Shown here one piece after another: positions 25,769 to 35,124 of a stretch of DNA of 64,000 bases. Under the pieces are notes generated by a model. It ran no database searches and was not told where the DNA came from. It saw only the letters and a list, made by a program, of their open reading frames with translations. The position numbers and the translations under genes are program-made. This DNA is from an uncultured Flavobacteriaceae bacterium (lineage in GTDB: Bacteria > Bacteroidota > Bacteroidia > Flavobacteriales > Flavobacteriaceae), in the NCBI GenBank assembly GCA_947504035.1, contig CANNGA010000002.1:248001-312000 (forward strand), written 5' to 3'. The stretch's first letter is position 1. Each line of letters begins with the position of its first letter.

Positions 25769-26442
25769 TGAAAACTACAACTCCAGAAAGTACAGCATTT
25801 AGAATTGTCATTCCAGTATACGATGGCGTAGATTTAATGGATATTGCAGCACCTCGAGAAATATTTGGCTGGTTGGCACATGCTGACTTTCCCAAAGCCG
25901 TTGAAATTGCTTATGTAGGCGCACGTGAAGGTACATTTACAACGAATAATGGTGTTATAATGAAAATTGAAGCCACTTTTGATATGGCTTCGGTACAGCA
26001 ACCCGATTTAATCTGGGTGCCTGGAGGGCGACCAGATGCATTAGCTCGGATACTTTCTAATACAAATTCGCCCTATATAGCTTATGTAAAACGCGTAGGG
26101 TTACATGCAGAATGGGTCTGTTCTGTTTGTGAAGGTGCTGTGCTATTAGCCCATACAGGTTTACTAAACGGTCATGAGATAACAACCCATTGGAATTTTG
26201 TGAATTGTTTTGGGAAGTATCCCGAAGTTACTGTGGTAAAAGGACATCCGCGTTACGTTAAAAGTGGTAACAGAGTTACTGGAGGCGGAATTTCTTCAGG
26301 GCTTGATCAGGCTATTTATTTAGTAGAACTTATTGCAGGCACTGCTAGTGCTGTAAAAGTGCAACGTATGATGCAGTATTACCCCAAACCACCTGTTAGC
26401 AGTACTATTCCCAACGCAGGCAGCTGCCCCGTACATTATTAA
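25768..26442 (+). CDS. DJ-1/PfpI family protein (GlxA/isonitrile hydratase-like)
   Basis: A 224-residue class I glutamine-amidotransferase-like fold. N-terminal strand FRIVIPVYDGVDLMDIAAPREIF, the nucleophile-elbow segment WVCSVCEGAVLLAHTGLL with Cys before EGA, and the THWN and VTGGGISSGLDQAIYLVE blocks are those of the DJ-1/ThiJ subgroup that also forms the N-terminal half of GlxA regulators; the AraC HTH is absent here. Start and upstream stop overlap as TAATG, so it is the last gene of the tyrosinase group. Substrate unknown. Confidence 0.82.
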   Translation: MKTTTPESTAFRIVIPVYDGVDLMDIAAPREIFGWLAHADFPKAVEIAYVGAREGTFTTNNGVIMKIEATFDMASVQQPDLIWVPGGRPDALARILSNTNSPYIAYVKRVGLHAEWVCSVCEGAVLLAHTGLLNGHEITTHWNFVNCFGKYPEVTVVKGHPRYVKSGNRVTGGGISSGLDQAIYLVELIAGTASAVKVQRMMQYYPKPPVSSTIPNAGSCPVHY

Positions 26443-27105
26443 TTAATAATACACCAATTTGGTGAATTGAAAGAGCGAAACACAGACTAAGAGGCCACCT
26501 ATAATTCTGTTTACACTAGTGGTTTTATTTTTCATCTTAAATTTTAAGACATGACTAAATTTGCCATAGCCATAAAGTGTGAGTACTTTTCCTAAAAATA
26601 CGCCAATACTAAAAAGACTTACAAAAATGTATTCTGTATGTATTGTTAAATGGATCATTTTAGTATTTAAAAATGAAATTACTAAAATCCAATACACCAA
26701 AACTGTAGGGTTAACCAATCCTAATATAAAACCTAAGAGCTGTTTCGAAATGTGAATGCTTCGCTTTTTTATGATAATGCATTCATCATTTTCGTCTTTC
26801 ACACATTCTTTTCGTCCTATAACAAGAACAATTCCAATACCCAAAAGCAAAACTACAATCGCATATTGTAACCATACGTTCATGTTTATAAAGTTTTCAA
26901 TTTGCATGTTAAAATTAATAGCAATAATAACCAAGATAACTTCGGCTAAAGCCGCCGTATAAATAATCTTTAGAGCATTTTGGATGTTTTCTTTTATGGT
27001 TGTATTTATTACAGCAACATTGGTGGTCCCTAGAGGTAAGGCACCAATTATTGCGGTTAGGAGTCCGATTAAGAGATAGAGTATAAAATTCATGGTATCT
27101 TGCAT
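26443..27105 (-). CDS. LysE-family amino-acid exporter
   Basis: A 220-residue membrane protein with about six helices. The first helix contains IGLLTAIIGALPLGTTNVAVI, the G-x2-P-G-P-N-like signature region of the LysE/RhtB family (P-L-G-T-T-N here). A charged cytoplasmic loop (KECVKDENDECIIIKK) separates the halves and LGFILGLVNPTVLVYWI follows. Exported substrate unknown. It converges directly with the DJ-1 gene, with no gap between the two stops. Confidence 0.8.
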   Translation of the reverse strand: MQDTMNFILYLLIGLLTAIIGALPLGTTNVAVINTTIKENIQNALKIIYTAALAEVILVIIAINFNMQIENFINMNVWLQYAIVVLLLGIGIVLVIGRKECVKDENDECIIIKKRSIHISKQLLGFILGLVNPTVLVYWILVISFLNTKMIHLTIHTEYIFVSLFSIGVFLGKVLTLYGYGKFSHVLKFKMKNKTTSVNRIIGGLLVCVSLFQFTKLVYY

Positions 27106-27422
27106 TTAGGTATTAAAATCCCGAAAAACACACTATTAAAGTGGTTGTATTCTAGTCGGTTTCTTTAAGGATTCTTTACGATACAATTCTAATTACTTCT
27201 AAGAGATCTATAGATCATTTTCGTTTATATCCCTTATGATTAACTTGATATTAATGTATATTCATATTTAAATAATACCAATTATCTAATAGTGCGTTGG
27301 GTTTAATAAGTATGAAATTCGTTATTATAAATAAACGTCCTTAAGAATAAATTGCTTAAATAATTGTATGTGTAGATGTCATTTAACCTGGTTATAGGTC
27401 TTTATAGAATACGTTTATAGTT
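27106..27422. other. AT-rich gene-free spacer
   Basis: About 317 bp between two minus-strand genes. I see no open frame, terminator or repeat; it should contain the LysE-type gene promoter. Confidence 0.4.
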
Positions 27423-28259
27423 TTAAATAAAGTAGTTTTTAGTCATTTTAGCATATCTAAAAAACTGATCATCATATAATTTATCTAATGGTATGGCTAT
27501 ATGTTTCTCTTTATAAAGATTTAACTCTTGCATACTGTTAAATCCTGCTGCAGTATATATTTTTTCGGCATGCTTAAAATACCTAGAAACAGGATATTTG
27601 TTTTTGAATATTTGTATTCTAGGATCTTTTAAGTCTACATCTACTTGGGTAAAAACGATAATAGCGATTTTTGGTCTGTTTTGACAGGCTTTAAGAGCTT
27701 CATTACAAATTTGTAACACATCCTTCTTTCCTCCAGAATGGACTACCAAAAGATAAGGGCTTTTAAGAAAAGGAATTGCAGGGAAGCGGTCGTTTTGCAG
27801 TGTTACAAATTCAATGTCTAAAGTGTTTTTTTGTATCCAATACAGGTGTTCAGGATACAATTCTTCTAATATAATAGTTTTAGAAAAAGTAATAGGACAT
27901 CCCAAAGGCATACTATTGTAGTAGTCTCGCCATTTTAGAATTCTAGAAATGTAAACATATTTAAGTTTTGGGAATGTTTTATAGATAGTTAAAAGCTCTC
28001 CCTTTATGCCTAAAGGGAAAGTGTCTATATAAAAGGTATTCGTGTTGTGTTTAATAAGCGTTTCCTCTATGGTTTTAGACCAGTTTTCAACAGGTGTGTT
28101 CCAAGATATTTTAACGAATTTGTAATCCGTAAAATAAGAGGTGAAAGCAGACGGCGTAATGATACATACAGCATGAGCTGGCAGTTTTAAGGTACGTATC
28201 AGCTTATGGATACGTGTTAAATGGCCTAAACCGCCACCATGTGCATAAAAAAGGTGCAT
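27423..28259 (-). CDS. GT-B fold glycosyltransferase-like protein (MurG/MGT-like)
   Basis: A 278-residue protein starting FYAHGGGLGHLTR, the Gly-rich N-terminal loop of GT28/MGT-type glycosyltransferases, and ending with AEKIYTAAGFNSMQELNLYKEKHIAIPL, the donor-binding region in which a Gly-x-N/S-x2-x-E motif contacts the nucleotide-sugar. It is about 80 residues shorter than MurG. Last gene of the minus-strand six-gene cluster; its start overlaps the upstream lipoprotein stop (TAATG). Donor and acceptor are unknown. Confidence 0.72.
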   Translation of the reverse strand: MHLFYAHGGGLGHLTRIHKLIRTLKLPAHAVCIITPSAFTSYFTDYKFVKISWNTPVENWSKTIEETLIKHNTNTFYIDTFPLGIKGELLTIYKTFPKLKYVYISRILKWRDYYNSMPLGCPITFSKTIILEELYPEHLYWIQKNTLDIEFVTLQNDRFPAIPFLKSPYLLVVHSGGKKDVLQICNEALKACQNRPKIAIIVFTQVDVDLKDPRIQIFKNKYPVSRYFKHAEKIYTAAGFNSMQELNLYKEKHIAIPLDKLYDDQFFRYAKMTKNYFI

Positions 28260-28804
28260 TAAAACCCTTTTAAAACCAATTCGTCTTTAAGGATGTGTTT
28301 TTGAATCTCAGGAATTTCAGAGATTTCATGAATTAAAAGGCTAGGAGCGTAGTTCCCTTTTACAGTCTCAGATCCCGTTCCATTTACAGGGGTTATGGTT
28401 TGCGTATTAGATACAGCATCATAAACCAATCGTGCTAATTTTGCATCATCTTTCACCAATTTAGCTTCATTGCTATTTATCAATTTAATTTCATAAGGAT
28501 TTAAATTGTCTTCATTGGCACTGATCTTAATTTTATCTGTATCTAATTTTACTTTCCATAGCAATTGCGACCCTGCTGTTCTTAATTTAAACCCATTTAA
28601 TTTATACTTCACTTCAAAAATAACGTTACCATTGGCATCATAATATTTCTTTTTATCTGGCTTAGTCATTTTAGAGGTATAAGTGAGGTCATGACTTATA
28701 CCATTAGAAGTACTAGCATTGGTATTATTTTTTTCTGTGTCTTTACACGCTAATGCTATAAAAAAGAGGACGCCTATGCTTAATAGTTTTATGTAATGTT
28801 TCAT
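28259..28804 (-). CDS. Small lipoprotein of unknown function
   Basis: 181 residues with a lipoprotein signal (lipobox IALAC, Cys at about residue 20), a Ser/Asn-rich linker, then a KYYDANGNVIFEVKYKLNGFKLRTAG segment and beta-rich remainder. No known domain recognised. It lies inside the glycosyltransferase cluster, one base after the upstream gene and overlapping the next, so it is clearly part of the operon and probably acts in the periplasm or outer membrane. Confidence 0.7.
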   Translation of the reverse strand: MKHYIKLLSIGVLFFIALACKDTEKNNTNASTSNGISHDLTYTSKMTKPDKKKYYDANGNVIFEVKYKLNGFKLRTAGSQLLWKVKLDTDKIKISANEDNLNPYEIKLINSNEAKLVKDDAKLARLVYDAVSNTQTITPVNGTGSETVKGNYAPSLLIHEISEIPEIQKHILKDELVLKGF

Positions 28805-28805
28805 G

Positions 28806-29921
28806 TTAAGTAATTATAGTTTTAAATATATCTAAATAATTTTGACTTTCCAGATCAGGAGTGAATCTGTCTTCTAATTTCTTTTTTAAACGTTTCGTTT
28901 TCAATTCTAAATGCACAGTACTGGTCTTTTCAAAATCTGAAAATGCTGAAAGTAACGTACTTTCCGATAACACATCAAAAATAAAGGCATTACCATTATC
29001 TAAGAGGTCTGGGATGCCGCCTGCATTTGAGGCTAAAATAGGGATTTCTAAGGCTCCAGCTTCAAGGATAACATTAGGCATACCATCATAAATTGAAGGA
29101 ATGGCTACCAAATCGCACATTAAATAATTTGCTATAAGTACGGTTTGCGATTCTGGAACAGCTATAGAATAGTCAATAGCATTAGTTATTAAAAGGGTTT
29201 CCATATGCGGTTCTACTTCCCCAACAATACGCAAATGGACTTTGTTTACAAATTGAGATTTTTTTAAACTCGATATAAAGAAATCTATGCCTTTTTTCTG
29301 TTTTAGGAATCCAATTAAACCAATGACTGTTGTCTTTTCCTCTACATTAAGAGTTGCTTTGTATTTTGCTGCAAGTAAGGTATCAGATTCTAGTGTTTTC
29401 CAAGCTTCTAAATGAATAGAATTAGGGGTAAACCATACATTAGGGTTTAGTTCTAAACGTTTAATACGTTCAACTTTTTCTTTTGTAACACAGGCTATTG
29501 CAGACGAATTTTCAAGCGCATAAATAAGATCTTGTTTTTTGTTAGAGAAGATAGCAGCATCAAAATCGTTACCCCTAAAGCAAGTTACAAGAGGTTTCTG
29601 TAGCCATTTAGCAATTTGTGGCATGCCCTTTAAACACAAGTTACTTCCAAAACTAACCAAAATGTCGCTTTCTAAAACTACAGTTTTATCTTTAATAAAG
29701 GCCCAAAGCATGTTAAGTGTGTGCGAACTATCTTCAAAAATAGGAATAGAGGTATATGCACCATTTATATGAGTCTCAGTCTTAAAAGCATTTTCTTTAT
29801 TTGTAAAATGGTACACATTTATAGTGTGATACTTTCGTAAATTTGTAATAATGCGATCACAACTTCTAGACATCCCACCTTTATTAGGAGGGTAATTCTC
29901 TGTAAACCAACTTATAATCAT
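28806..29921 (-). CDS. Family 4 glycosyltransferase
   Basis: 371 residues with the GT-B architecture. N-terminal ENYPPNKGGMSRSCDRII is the GT4 start motif, and VIGLIGFLKQKKGIDFFISSL begins the second Rossmann half. The donor site IPSIYDGMPNVILEAGALEIPILASNAGGIPDLL shows the E-x7-E pattern. It likely transfers a sugar to a lipid-linked or protein acceptor at the cytoplasmic face. Third-from-last gene of the cluster. Confidence 0.87.
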   Translation of the reverse strand: MIISWFTENYPPNKGGMSRSCDRIITNLRKYHTINVYHFTNKENAFKTETHINGAYTSIPIFEDSSHTLNMLWAFIKDKTVVLESDILVSFGSNLCLKGMPQIAKWLQKPLVTCFRGNDFDAAIFSNKKQDLIYALENSSAIACVTKEKVERIKRLELNPNVWFTPNSIHLEAWKTLESDTLLAAKYKATLNVEEKTTVIGLIGFLKQKKGIDFFISSLKKSQFVNKVHLRIVGEVEPHMETLLITNAIDYSIAVPESQTVLIANYLMCDLVAIPSIYDGMPNVILEAGALEIPILASNAGGIPDLLDNGNAFIFDVLSESTLLSAFSDFEKTSTVHLELKTKRLKKKLEDRFTPDLESQNYLDIFKTIIT

Positions 29922-29930
29922 TACTCTAAA

Positions 29931-30353
29931 TTAACTGTAAAAAAAAGTATCGTCATTACTTAGGCCGCTACCTATAGTAGTATTAGGGGTGTCTTCTAAG
30001 CTTTGCATATCGCCTTCTGTCCACATTCCAGAAGCACCGCCGCCGCCAAATTCACCACCACCAAACTCACGGTTATCAGAATCTAATGGATCAGACGACG
30101 CTGTAGATGATGTGTAAGTTACGGTATTAAAATCGGTGTAGGTGTCTATATAGTGATCGTCCAAATGGCTGTCTTTTTTTCTAGTACTGTATAAATAGGC
30201 TTCCCAATAACAGTCTTCACAAAGTTGCTCCATACTAGAAATCATGTGTGTATGTGTTTCGCAAATACCTTTCTTACAATTGGCACAAGTATATCTTTTA
30301 GCGTTCGAACAGCTTAAATTTAAAAACACACCAGATTTTTGTTGACATTTCAT
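29931..30353 (-). CDS. Zinc-ribbon protein with Gly-rich GGGGASGMW segment
   Basis: 140 residues. N-terminal half: Cys/His cluster C-x10-C, CANCKKGICETHTHM and LCEDCYWEA, an arrangement like a B-box or double zinc ribbon (eight Cys and two His in 48 residues). The second half is acidic and Ser/Thr-rich, then has FGGGEFGGGGASGMW and an acidic tail. Similar GGGGASGxW segments occur near the ends of TPM-domain and other membrane-associated proteins. No enzyme motif. It sits between a membrane protein gene and a GT4 gene in the cluster, perhaps as an adaptor. Confidence 0.65.
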   Translation of the reverse strand: MKCQQKSGVFLNLSCSNAKRYTCANCKKGICETHTHMISSMEQLCEDCYWEAYLYSTRKKDSHLDDHYIDTYTDFNTVTYTSSTASSDPLDSDNREFGGGEFGGGGASGMWTEGDMQSLEDTPNTTIGSGLSNDDTFFYS

Positions 30354-30363
30354 AGTTGCGTGT

Positions 30364-31236
30364 TTAATGTATTAATTTTTGATTTCCATTAGGTCTTATT
30401 ACTTTTTTGTCTATTAAATAGGTTAACATCTCTGTATAAATGGAAATTTGGTCTTTATTTGCAGCATTTATTTTTGAAGGGATTTCTGTGATCTTTTCTT
30501 TAAACTTAACCTTTACTAAATGATACTTATCGCTACTTTTTACATTGATATCAAAATGTTTTGTAGAAGAACTATGTATTATAGAATAGTCTGATGTTTT
30601 TAATTTTAAACTTAACTGATAAAATAACTTATGCTTGTATTTTATTTTGGTTTTAATTTTGCCACTACTTCTTCGTCTTGTGTTGCTAACACGTAACAAC
30701 ACTTGATGAAATGAAAGCATACAAATGCTACCGTCTTTAAACTTAAATTGCGAATAAAAACGCTCCATTTGGTAGGGCTTGTATTTTATTTTTGACGTAT
30801 TTTGCAACCCAATAGTCGCTGGATTAAGACTGTTTTTAGCAGTTGTAATTTTGCCCGTATTCAAACGTAACTCTATTACATTTTTAGAGATATCGCCTTT
30901 GGTGAAAATTATAAATTTAGCCAATTCAACAAAAATATTGATAGGCACAAATGCAGCGTTAGCATTTCTACCATAACGTAAAATACCTCTTACGATAAGC
31001 ATACAAATAAGAGCCACAAAAAACATTGCAAAACTTAATCCAGTAATACTATAAAAAAACAGAAATAACAGGATTGGAATTAAAGCAAAGAGATGAAAGG
31101 CTTTAAGCCGCCAAGGCTGTTTTGTAAGGATATGCTGCTTTATAAAGAGTAGCCAATAGTCACTAGGCCTTTTTGCCTTAAACTGTTTGGTGTTATGAAA
31201 CTGTTTGCCATCTAGTTTTAACGTCTTCTTAATCAT
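30364..31236 (-). CDS. Two-helix membrane protein of unknown function
   Basis: 290 residues. The N-terminal cytoplasmic part (1-45, Lys-rich) is followed by two adjacent transmembrane segments (FALIPILLFLFFYSITGLSF and AMFFVALICMLIVRGIL, about 47-85) and a 200-residue basic, beta-rich domain containing several short Lys/Arg runs (NTRRRSSGKIKTKIKYKHK). No family recognised. It overlaps the upstream GT4 gene by 8 bp, so it belongs to the same operon. Confidence 0.65.
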   Translation of the reverse strand: MIKKTLKLDGKQFHNTKQFKAKRPSDYWLLFIKQHILTKQPWRLKAFHLFALIPILLFLFFYSITGLSFAMFFVALICMLIVRGILRYGRNANAAFVPINIFVELAKFIIFTKGDISKNVIELRLNTGKITTAKNSLNPATIGLQNTSKIKYKPYQMERFYSQFKFKDGSICMLSFHQVLLRVSNTRRRSSGKIKTKIKYKHKLFYQLSLKLKTSDYSIIHSSSTKHFDINVKSSDKYHLVKVKFKEKITEIPSKINAANKDQISIYTEMLTYLIDKKVIRPNGNQKLIH

Positions 31237-32407
31237 ACGGAAGTAGTGTTTTGTAAATAGTTGTCATTTTAGCTTCCTGATACGTCCAAAGGTATTTTTT
31301 TTCAATTTCTTTTTTTCCATTTAAACCAATTTTTTTTAATTGATTTGGCGTTTCTAGTAAAGCTCTTATCTTCCTTCCTAAAAGTTCTGGTCTGTCAGGT
31401 GTTATTAAATACCCTGTCTTGGTATCTGTTATAAGTTCGCATACTACAGGAATATTAGAAGCGATAACAGGTGTTGCATACGCCATAGACTCTAAAACTT
31501 TAAGCGGATTACAACCTTGAACAATATTTCGGTCGCATAAGGTAAGCGGAGCAACGCTTAGCATAGCGTTTTTAATTTTTAGGGCAAGATCCTGTTTCTC
31601 TAACTCGTAAAACCAATCTATTTTATGGGCTACACCAATATTCACAGCGAAATCTTGATATGTTTCTGTTCTTTTTTTAGGAACAGAAGCACAAATGACC
31701 AATCTAGTATTTAAATCGTCTAACTCTTTTAAGGCTTTTAAAAGTGTTTTAATGCCTTGCCATTTTTGTAATGCTCCAAAATATAAAATATAGGGTTGAG
31801 ATGTGTTTTTTTTAGAATCTAAACCTGTAGTTGGGTAATAAGTTACACCATTAGGAATCACATTAATTTTTGAACAAATGGCTTTAAAATGTGTTTTTAT
31901 AAGTTGTTTGGTAACCTGCGATGGTGTAATGATTACATCACATTTTGCAATACAATACTGCTCTAGCTTTTCTGTTTTTTGGAGGACAGAAGCGCTAATG
32001 TTAGGGTATCTGTTAGGCAATTCAATATGCGAAAGGGCATTAACCTCAAACACTGTTTTGCAATTTAAGTTGCTATTTAAAGCAGGAATACCACCCCAAA
32101 TGTCTCTAAAATGGATCAGTTTAATAGTATCGCACAGTGGCATTTGTAAAAATGCTGATACATTTGCTTGAAATTTTTGAGTGCGCTCTAAAAAATTAAG
32201 TACTTTTTCTTTCCAACGGTAAACATATAGATTTCGCTCCTTATCAAATTGAAAAACAGGCATGTCATCATTCCCTATACATATAAGTAATCCCGTCTTG
32301 AATGTGTTTTGTAGTGCTTTTAAACAATGATTTATGTGCGTTGCGGCGCCTTTCTTTGAGGGAAATACATCAAACGCTATATATGCATATTCTGGCTTAC
32401 TAATCAT
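31229..32407 (-). CDS. Family 4 glycosyltransferase (first gene of cluster)
   Basis: 392 residues. The N-terminus (IAFDVFPSKKGAATHINHCLKAL) has the Gly-Ala acceptor loop, YILYFGALQKWQGIKTLLKAL opens the donor domain, and CNPLKVLESMAYATPVIASNIPVVCELI carries the E-x7-E-like donor motif. The 8-bp overlap with the next gene and short gaps downstream define a six-gene minus-strand transcription unit (two GT4 enzymes, one GT28-like enzyme, membrane protein, zinc-ribbon protein, lipoprotein). Confidence 0.85.
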   Translation of the reverse strand: MISKPEYAYIAFDVFPSKKGAATHINHCLKALQNTFKTGLLICIGNDDMPVFQFDKERNLYVYRWKEKVLNFLERTQKFQANVSAFLQMPLCDTIKLIHFRDIWGGIPALNSNLNCKTVFEVNALSHIELPNRYPNISASVLQKTEKLEQYCIAKCDVIITPSQVTKQLIKTHFKAICSKINVIPNGVTYYPTTGLDSKKNTSQPYILYFGALQKWQGIKTLLKALKELDDLNTRLVICASVPKKRTETYQDFAVNIGVAHKIDWFYELEKQDLALKIKNAMLSVAPLTLCDRNIVQGCNPLKVLESMAYATPVIASNIPVVCELITDTKTGYLITPDRPELLGRKIRALLETPNQLKKIGLNGKKEIEKKYLWTYQEAKMTTIYKTLLPYD

Positions 32408-32655
32408 CTTGTACTATAAGTCTCAAATATAACATCTATTTAGTATTTAGGCTTTAAATAGGTAAAGTATTTGTATAGCCTTAATTTAAGGTCATCTCAA
32501 AAAGCCCCTTTATAGTATTGGGGTAATCGATTTAATGAAATTACTCTTATAAAATAGCCTAATTTCTGAAACTAATAAAAAATAAAATAGTCATTTTAAT
32601 TTTATATTAGCTCGCCTTGAAATACATTTACAAATCTTAATTATTTATACGTCAC

Positions 32656-35031
32656 ATGCTTAAAGAACATCATATAGTGGTCGCCAAAATTAAAATTCTA
32701 CTAGTTTTAACTATAGCTAGTTTACAGTATGGCTTTTCACAAACTAATGATACGTTGTATTTTGATGCAAATTGGAAAAAAACGACCAAAGCAAATCATA
32801 TGTTTTATAGACCGCTACCCTTAAAAAAGGTAGATAGTCTTCTGTTTATACAAGACTTTTATAAGAATGGGAATATGCAAATGCAAGGCTATGTTTATAG
32901 TCTAAATGAAAACAAGTTCGCTGGAGATGTATACTGGTATCATAAAGATGGTACCGACGCGTCCCGCAGTAAATATATCAATACCACTAATGCCCCTTTA
33001 GCCTATTATCATCATAATGGTACACTTTGGAAAACCAACCGCTACGAAAAAGGCGTTAAGACAGGCACCATAAAATTGTATAATAGGAACAGGCAAGAGA
33101 TTGGAAAAGAAATCTATAAAGAGGGGGTAATAATAAATGATACTATAGATAAATTTACAAGTGCTTATTATGCTGTTTATAAAAATGCTCAAATTTCATT
33201 TAATAAGAATGTTGAAAAAAAATTTAGACCAACAAAAGCATTGTATTGGATGGATTCTGGAAAATTGGCATCTGTAAAAGTTTATAATAATGAGGGGGTG
33301 TTTGTGGAGCAGAACATATACGAGCGCTCAGGAAAGTTGATAAAGCACTATGAAAAAAACGATTTTTTAAATGATAAATTAGCTGAAGGATCTTACCATG
33401 CCCTTAAAACAACCAATGGCTTTGTGGTTGCAATCGACTCTACATCACAAGTGAGTCAACAACATCAAGTTGTAAATTTAAACGCTATTAATGCTGTGGT
33501 TGCAGACAAAACAGATGGAGATATGGCGTTTTATAAAAAAACAGCTTCTGATACATATTCAAAACTTGATTTTAAACTATTACATCAAAAACAATCTCAT
33601 GGCACCTCTGCATCGTTCGTGTCTCACTGGGATTCTGATACATATACAAATGAAGACCTTTTTGATAAAGACGTACACACCGTTGCCATTAGTCAAATAA
33701 AAACACAATCGGTAGCTCAGCTGTTCGAATCTTTAAAATTAGTAGCATGGGGTGGGGCTTATAAAACATCTAATAGATATAACGACACTAAGATCGATCA
33801 CAGAAGCACTTTTAAACTCTTAAATAACTATATTTTTTCGTATGTAGAAGAGGCATTTACGACTAAAGACAATGGTGGCTTTGGTTCTTATATTGTAGAA
33901 GATGATGATGCCGTTGAAAAATGGCGTATACAACACAGCGCTCTATATATGATACGTGTTTTTATGCTAAATGGTAATAAGCCTATTCTCGTACTAAGTG
34001 ATGATGCTAACATTGCATATTATATTATTCCTACTTCAGATAATCGTTTTATCGTAAACTTTCAAGATAGGGAAGATCATATATTACAACAACAATCATA
34101 TGAGGCGTTTAGTAATAGCACTTTGGAGACGCTTATCTTATATAGTAATTCTAATGCATTTTATAATGTAATTCAAAAAGATGAAAAATACTATGCTGCT
34201 AATGCTTTCAATGAAGTTGTTATTGAAAAAGCATATGATAGTCTGCAATTAGCGCATCACTATATTATTGGTAGAAATGAAAGTGAGATTACTATTTATA
34301 ATAGCAAACTTCAAAAATTACCTTTAGAAAACGTACAGCAAGTATATTACGATAATGGAAATTTACAAGTCCTTACAACCAATCGCCATTTCTACAGTAA
34401 TGCTTTAGGACATGAAACAAAAAGGAAATCGATCTCCTATTCCTTTTGTGGAACAGTAAGTTCTACAGACTTCACCTTGGTGGAAACTAAAGGCAAAAAA
34501 CCAATACATGCCATTAAAATCCGTTACGGCGGTTTGGGGAGAGGCTATACTACAGAACGTCTTATAAAAATTAATAATTTAGACCTAAGTTATACCGTTA
34601 CATTTTTAAACAAAACGAAACAGGAGGGCTACGATGGTAATAGTAGTTTTGTACAAGGGTATAAGGATGTAACAGGTATGCTTCTCGTAAATAAAAATGG
34701 TAAATTTGGACTTTACAGCTATCAGCTAAATGATGTGGATTTCAAATCTCAAATTAGTAGCACAGGTACTGGCATAATACCTATAGAGACTCCCAAACAG
34801 GGCAGTACAAATGCAAAAGAACTATTACCTGTTATATACGATGCTATAGAGTTTCGTAATCCGTTATTGGTTGTGAAACGAGATAATGCCTATGGTATTT
34901 ACCTCTCAAAGGAAGGCTTGAAATATAAAACATTGGGAGATGTTCATAATAATTTTATGGCCTTTGAGACTTTAGAAGGTAAAAAAGGTTGGATTGATGT
35001 GCATACACTTCAGGAGTTTCCTGCCAAGTAA
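32656..35031 (+). CDS. Secreted MORN-variant and WG-repeat protein
   Basis: 791 residues with a signal peptide (to about GFSQ, residue 29). The N-terminal third has MORN_2-type toxin-antitoxin YwqK-like repeats (DFYKNGNMQMQGYVY, YHHNGTLWKTNRYEKGVKTGTIKLYN, YWMDSGKLASVKVYNNEG). The last 150 residues have WG-type repeats (VNKNGKFGLYSYQ, VKRDNAYGIYLSKEG, FETLEGKKGWIDV). The middle is unlike anything I recognise. Both repeat types are structural beta modules on exported Bacteroidota proteins. It is divergent from the glycosyltransferase cluster. Function unknown. Confidence 0.75.
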   Translation: MLKEHHIVVAKIKILLVLTIASLQYGFSQTNDTLYFDANWKKTTKANHMFYRPLPLKKVDSLLFIQDFYKNGNMQMQGYVYSLNENKFAGDVYWYHKDGTDASRSKYINTTNAPLAYYHHNGTLWKTNRYEKGVKTGTIKLYNRNRQEIGKEIYKEGVIINDTIDKFTSAYYAVYKNAQISFNKNVEKKFRPTKALYWMDSGKLASVKVYNNEGVFVEQNIYERSGKLIKHYEKNDFLNDKLAEGSYHALKTTNGFVVAIDSTSQVSQQHQVVNLNAINAVVADKTDGDMAFYKKTASDTYSKLDFKLLHQKQSHGTSASFVSHWDSDTYTNEDLFDKDVHTVAISQIKTQSVAQLFESLKLVAWGGAYKTSNRYNDTKIDHRSTFKLLNNYIFSYVEEAFTTKDNGGFGSYIVEDDDAVEKWRIQHSALYMIRVFMLNGNKPILVLSDDANIAYYIIPTSDNRFIVNFQDREDHILQQQSYEAFSNSTLETLILYSNSNAFYNVIQKDEKYYAANAFNEVVIEKAYDSLQLAHHYIIGRNESEITIYNSKLQKLPLENVQQVYYDNGNLQVLTTNRHFYSNALGHETKRKSISYSFCGTVSSTDFTLVETKGKKPIHAIKIRYGGLGRGYTTERLIKINNLDLSYTVTFLNKTKQEGYDGNSSFVQGYKDVTGMLLVNKNGKFGLYSYQLNDVDFKSQISSTGTGIIPIETPKQGSTNAKELLPVIYDAIEFRNPLLVVKRDNAYGIYLSKEGLKYKTLGDVHNNFMAFETLEGKKGWIDVHTLQEFPAK

Positions 35032-35124
35032 ATAGTACAATGTATTTTTAAATTTAAAAATAGGCGCGTATCTCCAAAATTTTAAATAGCATTATTTTAA
35101 CAAATAGCTTTTAGAACATTAATG

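Noticed and set aside
32656-35031. Antitoxin role suggested by YwqK-like repeats
   Set aside because: The MORN-variant repeats are shared with a family labelled antitoxin, but this is a 791-residue secreted protein with no toxin neighbour.
35043-35062. 20-bp palindrome TATTTTTAAATTTAAAAATA between convergent genes
   Set aside because: Consists only of A and T with no loop; in such AT-rich DNA it is weak evidence for a bidirectional terminator.
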